The position numbers were made by a program, and so were the translations under genes. From contig CP091735.1 in NCBI GenBank assembly GCA_022010015.1, positions 1,674,001 to 1,738,000 on the forward strand: DNA of 64,000 bases, read 5' to 3'. The notes beneath the pieces were generated by a model. The model was given only the letters and a program-made list of their open reading frames with translations. It was not told where the DNA came from and made no database searches. This stretch comes from Clostridium sp. (GTDB lineage Bacteria > Bacillota_I > Bacilli_A > Acholeplasmatales > Anaeroplasmataceae). Numbering within the stretch: the first letter of the stretch is position 1; each line of letters begins with the position of its first letter. Positions 53,381 through 64,000 of this stretch are shown piece by piece.

Positions 53381-55268
53381 TCAAGATCTAAAAATCATTT
53401 GAACAAATTCATCCACAGATACAGTGTGCTGTTCATTTGAGCCATAAGCACGATATGTTACCTCGTGATTTTTAACCTCATTATCACCAATTACAAGAGT
53501 AAATGGAATCTTTTGAGTTTGAGCCTCACGAAACTTATAGCCAAGCTTTTCATCACGATAATCATTTTCAAAACGAATATGCTTATCATAGAATAGCTTA
53601 TTTAATTGTTCACAATATTCATGATGAATATCATAATTTACAGGAATAATCTTTACCTGCACTGGAGCAAGCCAGCATGGGAAAGCACCAGCATAATTTT
53701 CAGTAATAATTCCAATAAAGCGCTCTAATGAACCGAAGCAAGCTCTATGAATCATAACTGGAGTTTTCTTAGTACCATCCTCAGCTATATAAGTACAATC
53801 AAAACGTCCAGGAAGCTGCATATCAAGCTGAACAGTACCACATTGCCATACACGATTCATACTATCTCTTAACTTAAAATCAAGCTTTGGACCATAAAAT
53901 GCACCATCACCAGGATTAATCTTAAAGCTATGACCAGTTGCAAGACATGCTTCCTTCAAATCCTTTTTCTGCTTCATCCCAAACCTCAATAGAACCAATA
54001 TAATTATCTTCAGGTCGTGTTGATAATTCAATTGAATAATCAAGGCCAAATAAAGAATAAATCTTATCATATAATGCTAAAATCTTAGCAACCTCACTAC
54101 CAATTTGGTCTTCTCTTAATAAGATGTGAGCATCATCCTGAGTAAATCCACGAACACGGAATAAACCATTTAGGGCACCACTTGCTTCATATCTATGAAC
54201 ATTACCAAGCTCAGAATAACGAAGTGGTAGTTCCTTATAAGAATGAAGCTCATTCTTATAAACTAAGATTGCACCTGGACAATTCATAGGCTTAATTGCA
54301 TATGTTCCATCTTCAACCTCAATTGTAAACATATCTTCCTTATAATGATCCCAATGTCCTGATGTTTCCCATAATTGTCTATTAAGCATAATAGGTGTAT
54401 TAATTGTTAAATAGTCATTTCTTTTATGAATATCAAGCCAGAAATCCTCTAATGTACGACGAAGCTGATAACCCTTTGGTAGCCAGAATGGTAGACCAGG
54501 ACCATATTCTGATAGCATAAATAAGCCTAACTCCTTACCAAGCTTACGATGGTCTCGCTTCTTTCTTTCCTCAAGATCATTTAAATGCTTTTCAAGTGCT
54601 TCGGCAGTAAACCAACAAGTACCATAAATTCTTGTTAATTGCTCATTTTTAGAATCACCACGCCAATAAGCACCAGCAATTGATAATAATTTAAAATGCT
54701 TTAAAATTCCTGTAGAAATAACATGAGGTCCACGGCAAACATCAGCGTAATCTCCCTGAGTATAAACACCAACTACATCATCATCAATTGCATTAATTAA
54801 TTCTGATTTATAATTATCCGCCTTGAACATTTCTAAAGCTTCAGCCTTACTCATCATTTGATGATTAATAGGTTGATTTTCTTTAACAATTTTTTTCATT
54901 TCAGCTTCAATCTTAGGTAAATCAGCTGGAGTAACTCCTCCAGGAATTGACATATCATAATAGAAGCCTTCTTCGATAGCTGGACCAACACCAAATTTTG
55001 CTCCAGCATATAAATGCTTAACTGCTTCAGCAAGTAAATGAGCACATGAATGATTTAAAACCTCAAATGCTTCACTATCATCAGCTGTTAAAAAAATTCA
55101 AGCTTTCCATCTTCATCAAGCTTAGTCTTTAAATCAATAAGCTTATCATTAAATCTAGCAACAATTGCTGCTTTTGCAAGGCTTGAAGATAAAGCCTTAG
55201 CAATTTCAATAGCCATTTTGCCATTTTCAAATTCTTTTTTTACTACCATCTTTTAATTCGATAATCAT
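53381..55268 (-). CDS. thrS: threonine-tRNA ligase
   Basis: Charges tRNA-Thr. TGS domain at the N-terminus (IIELKDGSKKEFENGKMAIE), editing domain HSCAHLLAEAVKHLY (HxxxH), EEGFYYDM, then class II core: VCRGPHVIST, WRGDSKNEQLTRIYGTCWFT, FWLPKGYQLRRTLEDFWLDI, ITTP-like TINTPIMLNRQLWETSGHWD, MNCPGAILVYKNELHSYKEL, RYEASGALNGLFRVRGFTQD and PGDGAFYGPKLDFKLRD; anticodon domain to the end. Zn ligands lie in MNCPG, H of DAHIL and RACFGSLER-type H. GGAGG ribosome site. Breaks at two T7 runs. About 630 residues. Regulated by the T-box upstream. Confidence 0.95.
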
Positions 55269-55277
55269 TTAAAATTT

Positions 55278-55545
55278 CCTCCTTATACATAAAAAAATCG
55301 TCCTTAAAATAATAAGGACGAATACTCGCGGTACCACCTTAGTTCTCAAGAATAAAATCTTGACACCTCATTAAGCTCTTAACGCGAGCACACGAAATAG
55401 CTTTTTAACTATTCACTCTAAAGGGAGTAACTAAATCTTAATCTTAAGCAGCTTCCACTATCCTGCTCTCGCTTGAAGAAAATCCAAAGTAGTCATATCC
55501 TTTTTTTCCGATTTCACCTATAATTTTTAGTTCAAATATATAAAT
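55278..55545 (-). promoter_or_regulatory. T-box riboswitch for thrS
   Basis: The leader has the T-box core AGAACTAAGGTGGTACCGCG (55321-55340, minus) followed by a terminator CGTCCTTA-TTATT-TAAGGACG and seven T. Stem I features (AGCGAGAGCAGG, AAGCTGCTTAAG) precede it. An ACT (threonine) triplet in GTTACTCCC is a likely specifier. It senses uncharged tRNA-Thr and lets thrS be transcribed. Confidence 0.93.
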
Positions 55546-55552
55546 TTGTCAA
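55523..55552 (-). promoter_or_regulatory. promoter of the thrS leader
   Basis: TTGACA at 55547-55552 (minus) with an A/T-rich -10 region 17 bases downstream (TAAAAATTATAG). Confidence 0.55.
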
Positions 55553-55561
55553 TACATTAAT

Positions 55562-57735
55562 TTATTTCTTTATTATTAAATCACAATTATAAGTCTTCCT
55601 TAATTGTAATAAGGCAATAATAATTAATAAAATTAATGTTGATCCACATATTAATGCCAGTGCTATAAAGCTATAGCCTGCCTTAAATTTTATCATTGAA
55701 TATATCCCTGATATAATTAATCCTATTATTAAAGGAATAAAATATATAATTAACCCTTCTTTCATTTTTAGAAATAAAGAACTTAAATCTCTTCATTCCT
55801 AATAATCTTTTTTTAATTTTATTATCATATCCTTCTGTTACAACTAAAAAAATTATAAGAAATAAATACTAATATTATTGATAATAAGATTGGTATATAT
55901 CCAAGTGATAAAAAAACAATTTCTCACCATTATCTAATTGATATAAAAGCTGTCTTTCCTTATATCCATATTCAATGTATAAGTAATTTTCAGGATTTAA
56001 TTTGATTTTTTTAATAAATCCTTTTTTTCTTACCAATATAAACACTTGTAAAAACATATTCTTCATTCCAAGTTAAAGCTTCATCATTGAAATTAGGTAA
56101 ATATTTATATAGAACCTTTCTTTGATTTATCTCCTCATTAGTTTGAGGAGATCCACTTGAAGTCATACTTGGTCCATATAATTCTATATATGTATAATTA
56201 TTTTTCTTTAGCTAATTTATAATCATTTGTATAATTATATTCGTCTCTTTGAATTATTATATTACATTTACGATAATCGGCACTTGTTACAATACCATCA
56301 ATTAAAAATTGCTTATCAGAAAAGTAATATATATATATATCTTGTTTTACCGTATTTTTATAAGCTATAGCATAAGTATAATGTGTTGTATTTGGATAAT
56401 CTTTTAATATTTTTTTAAATTCAGATACATGATGTTTATGTGACGAATTTGAATTAGTTGTATTAGGAAATACTGAATCCCTTTACATACATTGCATCCT
56501 TACGTATTTCTTTATAAACATTTGCTTGATAATCAAAAATGCATATTTTGTTGACAAACACATAATAATACATTTACCAAAAACTAAAAAAATATTAAGC
56601 TTACTACTACTTTTTGAATTTATTGTCTTTATTTTTTTATACTTGATAAATAATGAATTAACATAATTATTATTACCATTATTATAAACATTGCTAAATA
56701 TGCTAATATTATAAATCCTATGTATTTTTAGCATTATTCCCATAAAGATTTGTACAAACATTAATTTAGATAATATTATAAAGCTAATGATTGCTATCAA
56801 TGAGGTAATTCCTATCGATATTAATGATTTTTTTCAAGTATATATATCGTTTTTTTAATTTCTTTATATACTTATCACTTCCACCTATTAATCTTCTTAT
56901 CTTAAATGATTTTTTTATACTATTATTAAATATGAATACAAATAAACAAAATGCTACTAATAACATTATTATAAAAACAATTGAATATGTCTTTAAAAAG
57001 TACAAACATATCTTCTGTATTTGAATTCAATTCTTTCATCATTATATCATATGATACATATTCTAAATCTAAAGATTTGGCAATCTTTTTCCTTTAACAT
57101 ATATTCATAATATGTTGTTGATATAAATGGTTTTTATATTTTCACTTAAATAATTAGAATTTATTAAATATATATATCCATCCTGATCATTTTTGGAAAA
57201 TAATCACTATTATCATAATAAATATTTGTTATTGGAATTTCTATTTCTTCTTTAATTATTTCGCCATTATCACCATCTTTAGTTAAAATAAAACTAAATT
57301 TAGATCCAAGAAAGCTTTCTGGCTTTTTGTTTGGTCATTGATTTTTATATTTGAATATGATAATATTGCCCCACTAAAATCATTAGTTGCATATTTATAA
57401 TTATATATATTCTTAACATCATTTTTCAGTATCATAGATGGTTAAAACTTCATTATAATAAGAAACAACCTGATGATTTGCATAAGTTTTACCTAAATCA
57501 CTTATATAGACATTTTTTTAAATATGAATATTTATATTCTTTTTATTTCTTCCTTAAATTCATCATTTAAATCATCTTCAATTGTTACATAGGCATAACC
57601 ATCTTTATATTTTTTTGTTTTAATACATTTTTCTGTGCCATATTTTTGTTAATAACAACACAACAATAAATAAAAAAACAAAAAAATAATGAAATTATTA
57701 TTGTTGTTTTCACAAATTTATGGGATGCCTTTTTT
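55562..57735 (-). CDS. FtsX/bacteriocin-associated type ABC permease
   Basis: A large membrane protein, about 700 codons once joined, broken at more than fifteen A/T runs. Start region has a hydrophobic segment (FIIFLFFYLLLCCY). A long outer domain follows (YVTIEDDLNDEFKEEIKR, FSGAILSYSNIKI, DGYIYLINSNYLSENIKT), then a membrane segment YSIVFIIMLLVAFCLFVFIF and the FtsX-like KSFKIRRLIGGSDKYIKK. A second outer part includes TSADYRKCNIIIQRDEYN and SSGSPQTNEEINQRKVLYK, and a C-terminal membrane pair (GLIIYFIPLIIGLIISGIYS, YSFIALALICGSTLILLIII). The plan of two outer domains separated by membrane segments fits permeases of the lactococcin-972-type or MacB-like exporters. Next to its ATPase. Confidence 0.65.
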
Positions 57736-57758
57736 TATTTTTCCTTATTTAAATATTT

Positions 57759-58440
57759 TTAAATCAGTTTCTTAGGATAGATTCCATAATCTCTCACCTC
57801 ATAGGTTTCATCAAAATATTTTAATAAGCCTAAATTATGGGTTACTACTATTATTAATTTATGATATTTTAGACTTAGATTCTTTAATATTTCCATGATA
57901 TTCATACCATTTACATAATCTAAGGCTCCGGTTGGCTCATCTGCTAGTATTACCTTTGAATCCATTAGGATTGCTCTTGCTATTGCTACACGCTGCGCCT
58001 CTCCTCCTGAAATATTATTTACTAGCTTATCCTTTTAATTCATATATATGTAATTCTCTTAATATTTCATCTATATGATTATCATTTATTTCCTTATGCT
58101 GATATTTAAGTGCTAAAACTACATTTTCATATACACTTAAATAATTTATTAAATTATATTCTTGAAAGACAAAGCCAAAGGTTTTTAATTCTTATTTCTT
58201 CTACCTTGGCTTTTGCTTAAATTACTTATATTAATTTCATCAATATAATAATCGCCACTAAAATCTAAATCAAGTAATCCTAATAAATTTAATAATGTTG
58301 TTTTACCAACACCGCTTTGTCCTGTAATTCCTATAAGCTTTGTCTCCATAAAACATAACATTATCAAAATCAAATATTTTTCCTTTTCCTCATGCTTAGT
58401 TTTTATAAATCTTTCTAATATTTGATAAACTTAATTTCAT
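57759..58440 (-). CDS. ABC transporter ATPase (MacB/LolD-like)
   Basis: Walker A GITGQSGVGKTTLLNLLGLL, Q-loop FGFVFQEYNLINYLSVYENV, signature NNISGGEAQRVAIARAI, Walker B VILADEPTGALDY and switch IIVVTHN are all present. The ADEPTGALD signature marks the MacB/LolD/bacitracin-type ABC class that partners FtsX-like permeases. It precedes the permease gene by about 25 bases. Two A/T breaks in the first half. About 225 residues. Confidence 0.9.
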
Positions 58441-58456
58441 AATTCACGATATCTCC

Positions 58457-59234
58457 CTATTCAAATGTCCAATTTACAATATATCCTTTTTATTACAAAG
58501 ACATAAATTGTGCAATCTTCACTTGATAAAATTTCATAATTACCACTTGCTTTTTCCTTTTTTCTTTTCTAATTCTTATTGATTTTTGAAACATAATTAC
58601 CATAGACGTATAACTGGGCATATTGTCCAACTCTATTTGTGGCATCAGTTGTATATATTTTTAGGATTAATTGAATCAGCATTATTATTCAAAAAAACAC
58701 AATCAACTTTTCTATCAACCTGAATTTTTATAAACTGTTTGAGGATTACCGCCCCACTTATTATTCTTATAATCGGTATTTTTTTAGTATCAGCATCATA
58801 ACTACTTCCTGAAATTCGATCACTAGCCAAATAATGATATGGTAAAAAAACACTATTAGAAATACCGTAAAAACCAATTGTGTTTGGAAACATATAATCT
58901 GCCGTCCTATCCAATTCAATACTTGTTTGATGAGTATTAGTTATTTGTACTTTATTACTAACAGGATAAAACAATGAATCATCACTATTAACAACTGAAT
59001 GCGAACCAGTTGCAAAATTCTACAACATAGCGATAATCAGTGAAACGTACTCTAAATAGTCTTGAGTATGTTTCATCTAGACTATTTAAATATTCAGCAA
59101 CCTCGTTTGCATTTCGATTACTATATTGGTTCATTGCCACCTCTTTTGCTTCAGTTGAAGCCGATACGTTTAATCCCTTAACTCCAATGATTAAGGTAAT
59201 TAAACTCATTAAAATTAATACTTTTTTTCTTCAC
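58457..59234 (-). CDS. secreted protein of an ABC cassette (unknown)
   Basis: Unrecognised. GTG start (AGAGGTG upstream), signal peptide KKKVLILMSLITLIIGVKG with likely cleavage after NVSA. The mature part has TEAKEVAMNQYSNRNANEVA, LNSLDETYSRLFRVRFTDYR, then a beta-rich stretch (VQITNTHQTSIELDRTADYM, FLPYHYLASDRISGSSYDAD) and ends NYEILSSEDCTIYVF and VNWTFE after repairs. About 255 residues. It is first in a three-gene unit with the ATPase and permease, suggesting an exported or cell-surface substrate or sensor. Confidence 0.6.
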
Positions 59235-59296
59235 TTTATTCACCTCTATTTTTTTATTCTATAATTAATTTTTACTTAATGTCAAGATAAAAAAAC

Positions 59297-59323
59297 AAAA
59301 AGTACTATTAAAGTACTTTTTTT
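59297..59323. terminator. bidirectional terminator
   Basis: AAAAAGTACT-ATTAA-AGTACTTTTT with A run before and T7 after; separates dnaI from the ABC cassette. Confidence 0.85.
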
Positions 59324-59341
59324 ATCAATAAAAATATATTT

Positions 59342-60227
59342 TTAATCATTAAATTTAACAACTAGAACCAATCTTTGTAGTCTGGTCATAATTCTTGTGG
59401 CTTTTGGTTTTATCCTCATCAACGTTTGTAGAAGCAAAATGATTAGTTAATGAGCTCATAGATAAATTAGTAGAAATGAATACTGGTTTTTCATCCATCA
59501 TTCGGAAATTTAAAAGTGGTGAAATTATTTCATCTCTTACCCAAGGACTCATCATTTCACTACCTAAATCATCAAGCATTAAAACTGGAACCTCTTTAAG
59601 CATATTCATCATTTCCTCAAGACGAGGCGTACCAACAGCACTTTTTAAATCTCTAATTAAATCTGGAACATATATTAATAATGATTCAACATTTATTTTG
59701 GCTAATTCATTAGCAAGTGCTGCAAGTAAATAAGTCTTTCCACAGCCACATGGTCCTGTTAGGCATAAGCCTTGAGTAAGGTGATCATTATCCTTATAGC
59801 TATCAATAAATTTTTAAAAATATAATTATATGCCTTAGTTCTTGCTTCATTTGTTAGACGAAAATCATTTAATGATGATTTCAAAACATTTTTTTGAAAT
59901 ATATAGAGTGTTTAGACAGGTTTTTTTGACTCAATTTATTTTTCATATTCTTGCATAAAGCTACAAGGCTTAGTATTAAAATAATATCTATTATTTGCTA
60001 AAATAACATTTTTTTAAATAGCCCTTAGGATTATTTTTTTGCACTCATCTAAGCCCTTGCAGCATTGACAATTTTTTTCCAACCCCTTAAGGCATTAGCA
60101 AAATCGATATAATTATCACTATTAATATCAAAGTTTTTCAAGAAGAGGCTCAGCCTTTAATTCATTAATATATTCACTTTCATCATTATTAGTTTCGAAA
60201 AAAACTTTGCTTCAAGCTTTTTTTCAT
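59342..60227 (-). CDS. dnaI: primosomal helicase-loader DnaI
   Basis: AAA+ loader that puts the replicative helicase onto DNA. The N-terminal domain carries a cysteine set (NCQCCKGLDEC) for zinc. The AAA+ core has Walker A LTGPCGCGKTYLLAAL, Walker B VPVLMLDDLG and sensor KPVFISTNLS. Start MKKSLKQSFFETNNDESEY is inside the end of dnaB; GGAAACC lies upstream. C-terminal end RIMTRLQRLVLVVKFND. About 295 residues. Breaks at A/T runs. Confidence 0.9.
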
Positions 60228-61453
60228 GGTTTCCTTAAAGCCCTCCTCTACCTTATCAATTCTTTCATTCACCCAATCATCTGCAGGCTTTTTCTTTCTT
60301 ATTTGAAGCTTTTTCTTGCCGTCTTTTTGGCTTCAATTTTATTATCAACAATAAATTTAACTGCATCCTCTATTGTTTTTTTATCTTATAATCATTAGTC
60401 CAAGTGTCTGCCATTTTTTTATAAAATAGGTATTTTTTTGGCAATTCATAATCATTATTTTTGCAGTGCATAAATAATCATACAATTTATTATTCCTCTT
60501 GGAATATTATTTAATTTTTATATATAATTCATCTATTTGCTTTAAATAATCAGCAAAATATCCAGTTTTAGAATCATCAGTAATAACTTCATTTAATAAA
60601 TTAACGCTTGTTATTGTCTCTAAAGCCTTATAGTCAGCAAATGCCGCATATTTATTTTTTTAAGCTTTGGTGCTGAATCATGAATAAATAAATATTTAAT
60701 TGATGCCTTCTTACGAATAAGAGTTGGATTATAATAGCCAAGCTTATCAATTGCTTCCTTTGTTACACTAGCCATTTCATATTCATCAAAGCTATAAACA
60801 TAGGCTGTATTTAAAATAGCCCTCTTAAATTGCTTTTTTTATTACTTGGAACAAATTCTTCAATTATTAGGTGCTCAAATTTATTATAATCAAATTCTAA
60901 ATTATTAATTTCAACATCACCTGCATTTGGCTTGCCAAATAATTCTGCTAAAATTTCCTTATCATTATTTGCGACCTTATCAGTATATACCTCATCAAAT
61001 TTTAAGGTTTTATCAATATAATCATCCTCAACAAGCTTAGGCAATGTAAAGTGATTTAAGATGTTTTTATAACAGGCCTCGCCCACAGTTCCATATAAAT
61101 AAACACCTAAAACCCCATCTGTTAAAAAAAGCTTTTTAGCTGACTTTGGTGGTAATAAAATAAATATATATTTATCTAATTCAATATATCTTTTTAAAAA
61201 GCCCAATACCCTCTAGCTTTTTTTCAAGGCATTGTTAAATTCTGTTGGTGTATAATTATATAAATCACAAAATTGACTAATTGGATATTCCTCACTAGAC
61301 ATTCCACCTCTATTTAAAAAAAGCTGACATACATAAATAAATAGATAAAGCCTTAGGTCCCATTAGTGGGGCATATAAAAGTGTTAAAGCATTATAGTCA
61401 TCTGGTGATAAATTAAAATTTGATTTTATTAATGCTAGCTCCTCGTATTTCAT
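60190..61453 (-). CDS. dnaB: replication initiation protein DnaB (Bacillus-type loader)
   Basis: Helicase-loading, membrane-attachment protein of the DnaB/DnaD family. N-terminal winged-helix domain: MKYEELALIKSNFNLSPDDY, NALTLLYAPLMGPKALSIYL, GMSSEEYPISQFCDLYNYTP. Middle: ILNHFTLPKLVEDDYIDKTL. C-terminal DnaD-like domain near ADYKALETITSVNLLNEVIT, and the tail YKKMADTWTNDYKIKTIEDA, KKPADDWVNERIDKVEEG. Order dnaB-dnaI next to coaE matches Bacillus. Many A/T breaks. Exact stop is uncertain because it overlaps dnaI. Confidence 0.85.
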
Positions 61454-61500
61454 TTTTAATACCTCAGGATGAAGCCCTAAGCCTTTAAATTCAACTTTTT

Positions 61501-61811
61501 TTATTTAAATTTACATAAATCGTTCTTAAAAAGCTTTTTCAACTTTTTGTCTTCTTCATAAAAAAACATAATAAGCATCAACAAATATATCAAGTGATGT
61601 TTCTCTTTTATTAAATTCATTAAATTTAATAGTTAAATTAACATCATTTCTTTGTTCTAAAAAGCTCAAAATAATCATCATCCTCATGAGTTAAATCAAA
61701 ATCAAGAGCCTTACATACCTCAATAACAGCCTTCTTTAATTTTAAATGATCACATTTATAATAATGTGTCTTTAAAAAATCATATTTAGCATTTTTCACT
61801 TGTTTCAACAT
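61501..61811 (-). CDS. hypothetical protein between coaE and dnaB
   Basis: About 103 residues: MLKQVKNAKYDFLKTHYYKC, DHLKLKKAVIEVCKALDFDL, THEDDDYFELFEQRNDVNLT and KFNEFNKRETSLDIFVDAYY. Helix-rich, charged, no signal or membrane segment. Starts at the coaE stop. NrdR often occupies this place in relatives, but no zinc ribbon or ATP-cone is seen, so it is not NrdR. Unrecognised. Confidence 0.6.
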
Positions 61812-62401
61812 TTAATGGCATGCTATAACCTCCAATACATCTAAAACCTTATTTCTTGTTTCTAAAAATGTTCCACTTGTATCAATAACATAATCAGACA
61901 TTTTAGCCTTTAAATTTAAATCCATTTGCTTATTAATAATATTAATGGCCTCAGCCTTAGAAATATTATCCCTATGCATTAATCTTTCAATTTCTAAATC
62001 TAAAAGGTAAATAGGCACATATTATTATATCACAAATAGTATCTAAATTCGTTTCAAATAATATAGGTGCATCAATAAAAAAACTAATTCTTCATTTGTT
62101 TTTTTATTTCTTCCTTTATTTTTTTAATTATCAAAGGATGGAATAAATTATTTAACCAGTTTAATTTTTTTCTTGATTATGAAAAAAACAATTTTACCAA
62201 CAGCCTTACGATTTATTTTACTACCATCTAAGATCTCTTTTCCAAAATAATTTAAGGCCTCTTTAATGATAAATTTATCATCCCATAGGCTATGAGTAAT
62301 TTCATCACAATCAATTAAATAATATTTTTTTCTTTAACAATATTGCTTATGTTAGTTTTACCACAAGCAATTCCCCCTGTAATTCCAATAACCTTTTTCA
62401 T
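61812..62401 (-). CDS. coaE: dephospho-CoA kinase
   Basis: Last step of CoA synthesis. P-loop KKVIGITGGIACGKTNISNI, then YYLIDCDEITHSLW, FGKEILDGSKINRKAVGKIV and LIDAPILFETNLDTI-type lid, CAYLLDLEIERLMHRDNISK and MSDYVIDTSGTFLETRNKV. About 195 residues, normal. Breaks at A/T runs near 62040-62200. Overlaps mutM stop region closely. Confidence 0.92.
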
Positions 62402-63224
62402 CTATTTTTGACAATTAGGACAATAATATGTTGTCCTTCCTCCAACCTTTACGATTTCTAAAGAACATTTGCATATTGGACATTCTTTTTTAGTATGAAC
62501 ATTTAAAAAAATTCTGATATTGACCACTTACCCCAAGTGAAGAGGTATAGCTTCTAATAGTTGTCCCTTTATATTCAATTGCCTTATTAAAGATTTTTCT
62601 CTGCTTCATCAATTATTTTTTGACATTCGGCTTTTGTTATAGATGATGCTATTCTTAAAGGATTAATTTTAGCACTAAATAATACCTCATCAACATAAAT
62701 ATTACCAAGTCCTAATAAAATATGCTGATCTAAAAAGTGCACTTTTAATAGGAATATGTTTGTTTTTTAGTTTGTTGAATAAATCATCATAATTTCTTTT
62801 GAATGGTTCATAGCCAAGCAAAGATAGTGGGGGAGTAATATATAAATCACTATTATTCTTATATTCAAGTCTACCAAATTTTCTGACATCCTGATACATT
62901 AGCTTATAACCATTATCAAAGTAGAAAATTAAATGAATGTGTTTATTTATAGGAAAATCATTTTTTTCTCATAAAAAAATATTTTTCCTTCCATTCGTAG
63001 GTGACTTAAAAACATAATTATCGTCATCTAGCTTAAAAAAATCAAATATTTACCAATTCTACTTATTTCTTTAAAATAATGATTGACTACATTATTAATA
63101 AAATAATCTTTATCACCATCGATTATTTTTATCATAGAATATTTCTATACCAGTAATTTTTCTTATTTAGTATTTCTGTTTCTAAAACTCTTCTTTCAGT
63201 TTCAACCTCTGGTAATTCTGGCAT
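62402..63224 (-). CDS. mutM: formamidopyrimidine-DNA glycosylase
   Basis: Removes 8-oxoguanine. Catalytic N-terminus MPELPEVETERRVLE (P at residue 2 is nucleophile), EISRIGKYLIFFKLDD, QDVRKFGRLEY, PLSLLGYEPFKRNYDDL and a C-terminal zinc finger CPICKCSLEIVKVGGRTTYY with CPNC. Breaks at A/T runs. About 270 residues. Sits between coaE and polA, the standard order in this phylum. Confidence 0.92.
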
Positions 63225-63236
63225 TATTTCACCTCA

Positions 63237-63745
63237 TTATAATAAACCCTTGTATAATCCTCTTTTTTTAGCATCATAAAACGCCTTATCGTCATTTGGA
63301 TATCCCAAGGCTATGAGTGAAAAAACAAAGCGTCCATCATTGATACCTAATATTTCATTGGCCTTGCTCATTCTTTCTTCAATTGGTGATATGCCAATCC
63401 AGCATGAGCCAATGTTTAAGCTTCTTGCCATAATTAAAATAGCAGTTGTAGAACTAGCTAAATCCTGGTCCTCCATTAAAGGAGTCAAAAGCTTATTTTT
63501 ATCTTCACCAATTACAGCAATACAAAGTGGTGCATCCTTAATGAATAAAGAATGATTAGATACCATAGCAAGCTTATTTAAAACATCCTTATTATCAATA
63601 ATTACAAATTCCTTTGATTTTTTTGATTTCTTGCAGATGGAGCACTAAAGCCAGCTCTTATTAATAAATCAATATCATTTTTTTACTAATTGGTTCTGCT
63701 TTATATTTTCTAATACTTCTTCTTGTTAATACAAAAATCATCCAT
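63237..63745 (-). CDS. nitroreductase family protein
   Basis: FMN-dependent NAD(P)H reductase fold. SAPSARNQKSKEFVIIDNKD (after a repaired T7 run), FIKDAPLCIAVIGEDKNK, MEDQDLASSTTAILIMARS, GSCWIGISPIEERMSKANEI and FSLIALGYPNDDKAFYDAKK follow the family. About 170 residues. One base overlap with the polA stop (TAATG). Substrate unknown. Confidence 0.85.
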
Positions 63746-64000
63746 TATTTCACCTCATACCAATTGGCACCAAAGGAATCAGAAACCTTAAGAGGAACTC
63801 GTAGCTTCATTGCATTCTCCATCTTGCTTCTAACAATATTTTGAACCATTTCCTCTTCGCCCTTTTTAACCTCTAGTACTATTTCATCATGAACTGTTAC
63901 AACCATATAGCTTTCAAGCTTATTTTTTTCAAGTTCACGATCAACATCAATCATAGCTATTTTAATAATATCCGCAGCACTACCCTGAATTGGTGCATTC
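63745..64000 (-). CDS. polA: DNA polymerase I, C-terminal end (partial)
   Basis: The last 85 residues of family A polymerase run off the window. NAPIQGSAADIIKIAMI (O-helix-following motif) and VVTVHDEIVLEV (motif C, HDE) are diagnostic, then FGANWYEVK at the end. Confidence 0.93.
   Translation of the reverse strand, partial: NAPIQGSAADIIKIAMIDVDRELEKNKLESYMVVTVHDEIVLEVKKGEEEMVQNIVRSKMENAMKLRVPLKVSDSFGANWYEVK

Noticed and set aside
61501..61811. nrdR in the coaE-dnaB gap
   Set aside because: The expected CPxC zinc ribbon and ATP-cone are absent.
1..64000. Genome reduction with mass pseudogene formation as explanation of broken genes
   Set aside because: Breaks fall almost only at A/T runs, affect essential genes (rpsT, thrS, holA, murG), and protein similarity continues unchanged across each break.
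1..64000. Programmed ribosomal frameshifting at poly-A runs
   Set aside because: Far too many sites, in all kinds of genes, with both shift directions and no stimulatory structures.
1..64000. Mycoplasma-type code with TGA as tryptophan
   Set aside because: Tryptophan is encoded by TGG throughout and TGA ends several genes at natural positions; only one internal TGA was found in a recognised gene.

Overview
The window comes from a very AT-rich, low-GC Gram-positive bacterium (Bacillota, probably class Bacilli in the broad sense, perhaps near Erysipelotrichia). It has a cell-wall and division cluster (ftsZ, murB, murG), a T-box in front of thrS, Bacillus-type primosome genes (dnaB/dnaI), competence genes (comEA/comEC) and endospore genes (yqfC, yqfD, gpr). 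Most genes lie on the minus strand. No rRNA, CRISPR array or complete tRNA was seen.

The sequence has a strong technical signature. A/T homopolymers pile up at exactly seven bases, and almost every gene is broken where such a run sits. Restoring six or eight bases usually rejoins the reading frame; many other breaks are healed by taking one base from a five-base run. I therefore annotate whole genes across these breaks and treat the frameshifts as probable read or assembly errors rather than gene decay. Coordinates of repaired genes are good to a few bases at their ends, but internal residues near breaks are uncertain.

Layout. 1-5 kb: yqfC-yqfD, ftsZ, murB, murG and a small membrane protein. 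5-9.4 kb: an M28 peptidase, a YolD-like/Y-family polymerase pair and an anchored protein. 9.4-14.8 kb: a polyamine ABC transporter operon (regulator, potA, potB, potC, potD) followed by a pectinesterase-like gene. 14.9-18.5 kb: a tRNA-modification group (TtcA-like, cysteine desulfurase, TcdA) and an esterase. 18.7-20.5 kb: an Rhs toxin tail between two candidate immunity membrane proteins. 20.8-23.4 kb (plus strand): a class I fumarase pair and malic enzyme.

23.6-28.8 kb: a restriction-modification system (fused nuclease-methylase plus specificity subunit), a divergent serine recombinase, a HipBA remnant and a LURP-one protein. 28.8-34.6 kb: a membrane glycosyltransferase, a cation P-type ATPase and 4-alpha-glucanotransferase. 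35.1-39.7 kb: a type III restriction-modification pair whose control region is nearly a copy of that of the first system. 40.2-42.0 kb: an IS1182-like element inserted at the 3' end of recA. 42-46 kb: recA, pgsA, gpr, rpsT and holA.

46-53 kb: comEC, comEA, a YfcE phosphodiesterase, a SWIM-SNF2 helicase and a MarR regulator. 53-64 kb: the conserved replication/repair neighbourhood thrS - dnaI - dnaB - coaE - mutM - polA, interrupted between thrS and dnaI by an ABC exporter with a secreted protein that looks like a bacteriocin or peptide-resistance cassette. Accessory modules (Rhs, two restriction systems, toxin-antitoxin relic, IS, ABC cassette) are set between blocks of housekeeping genes.
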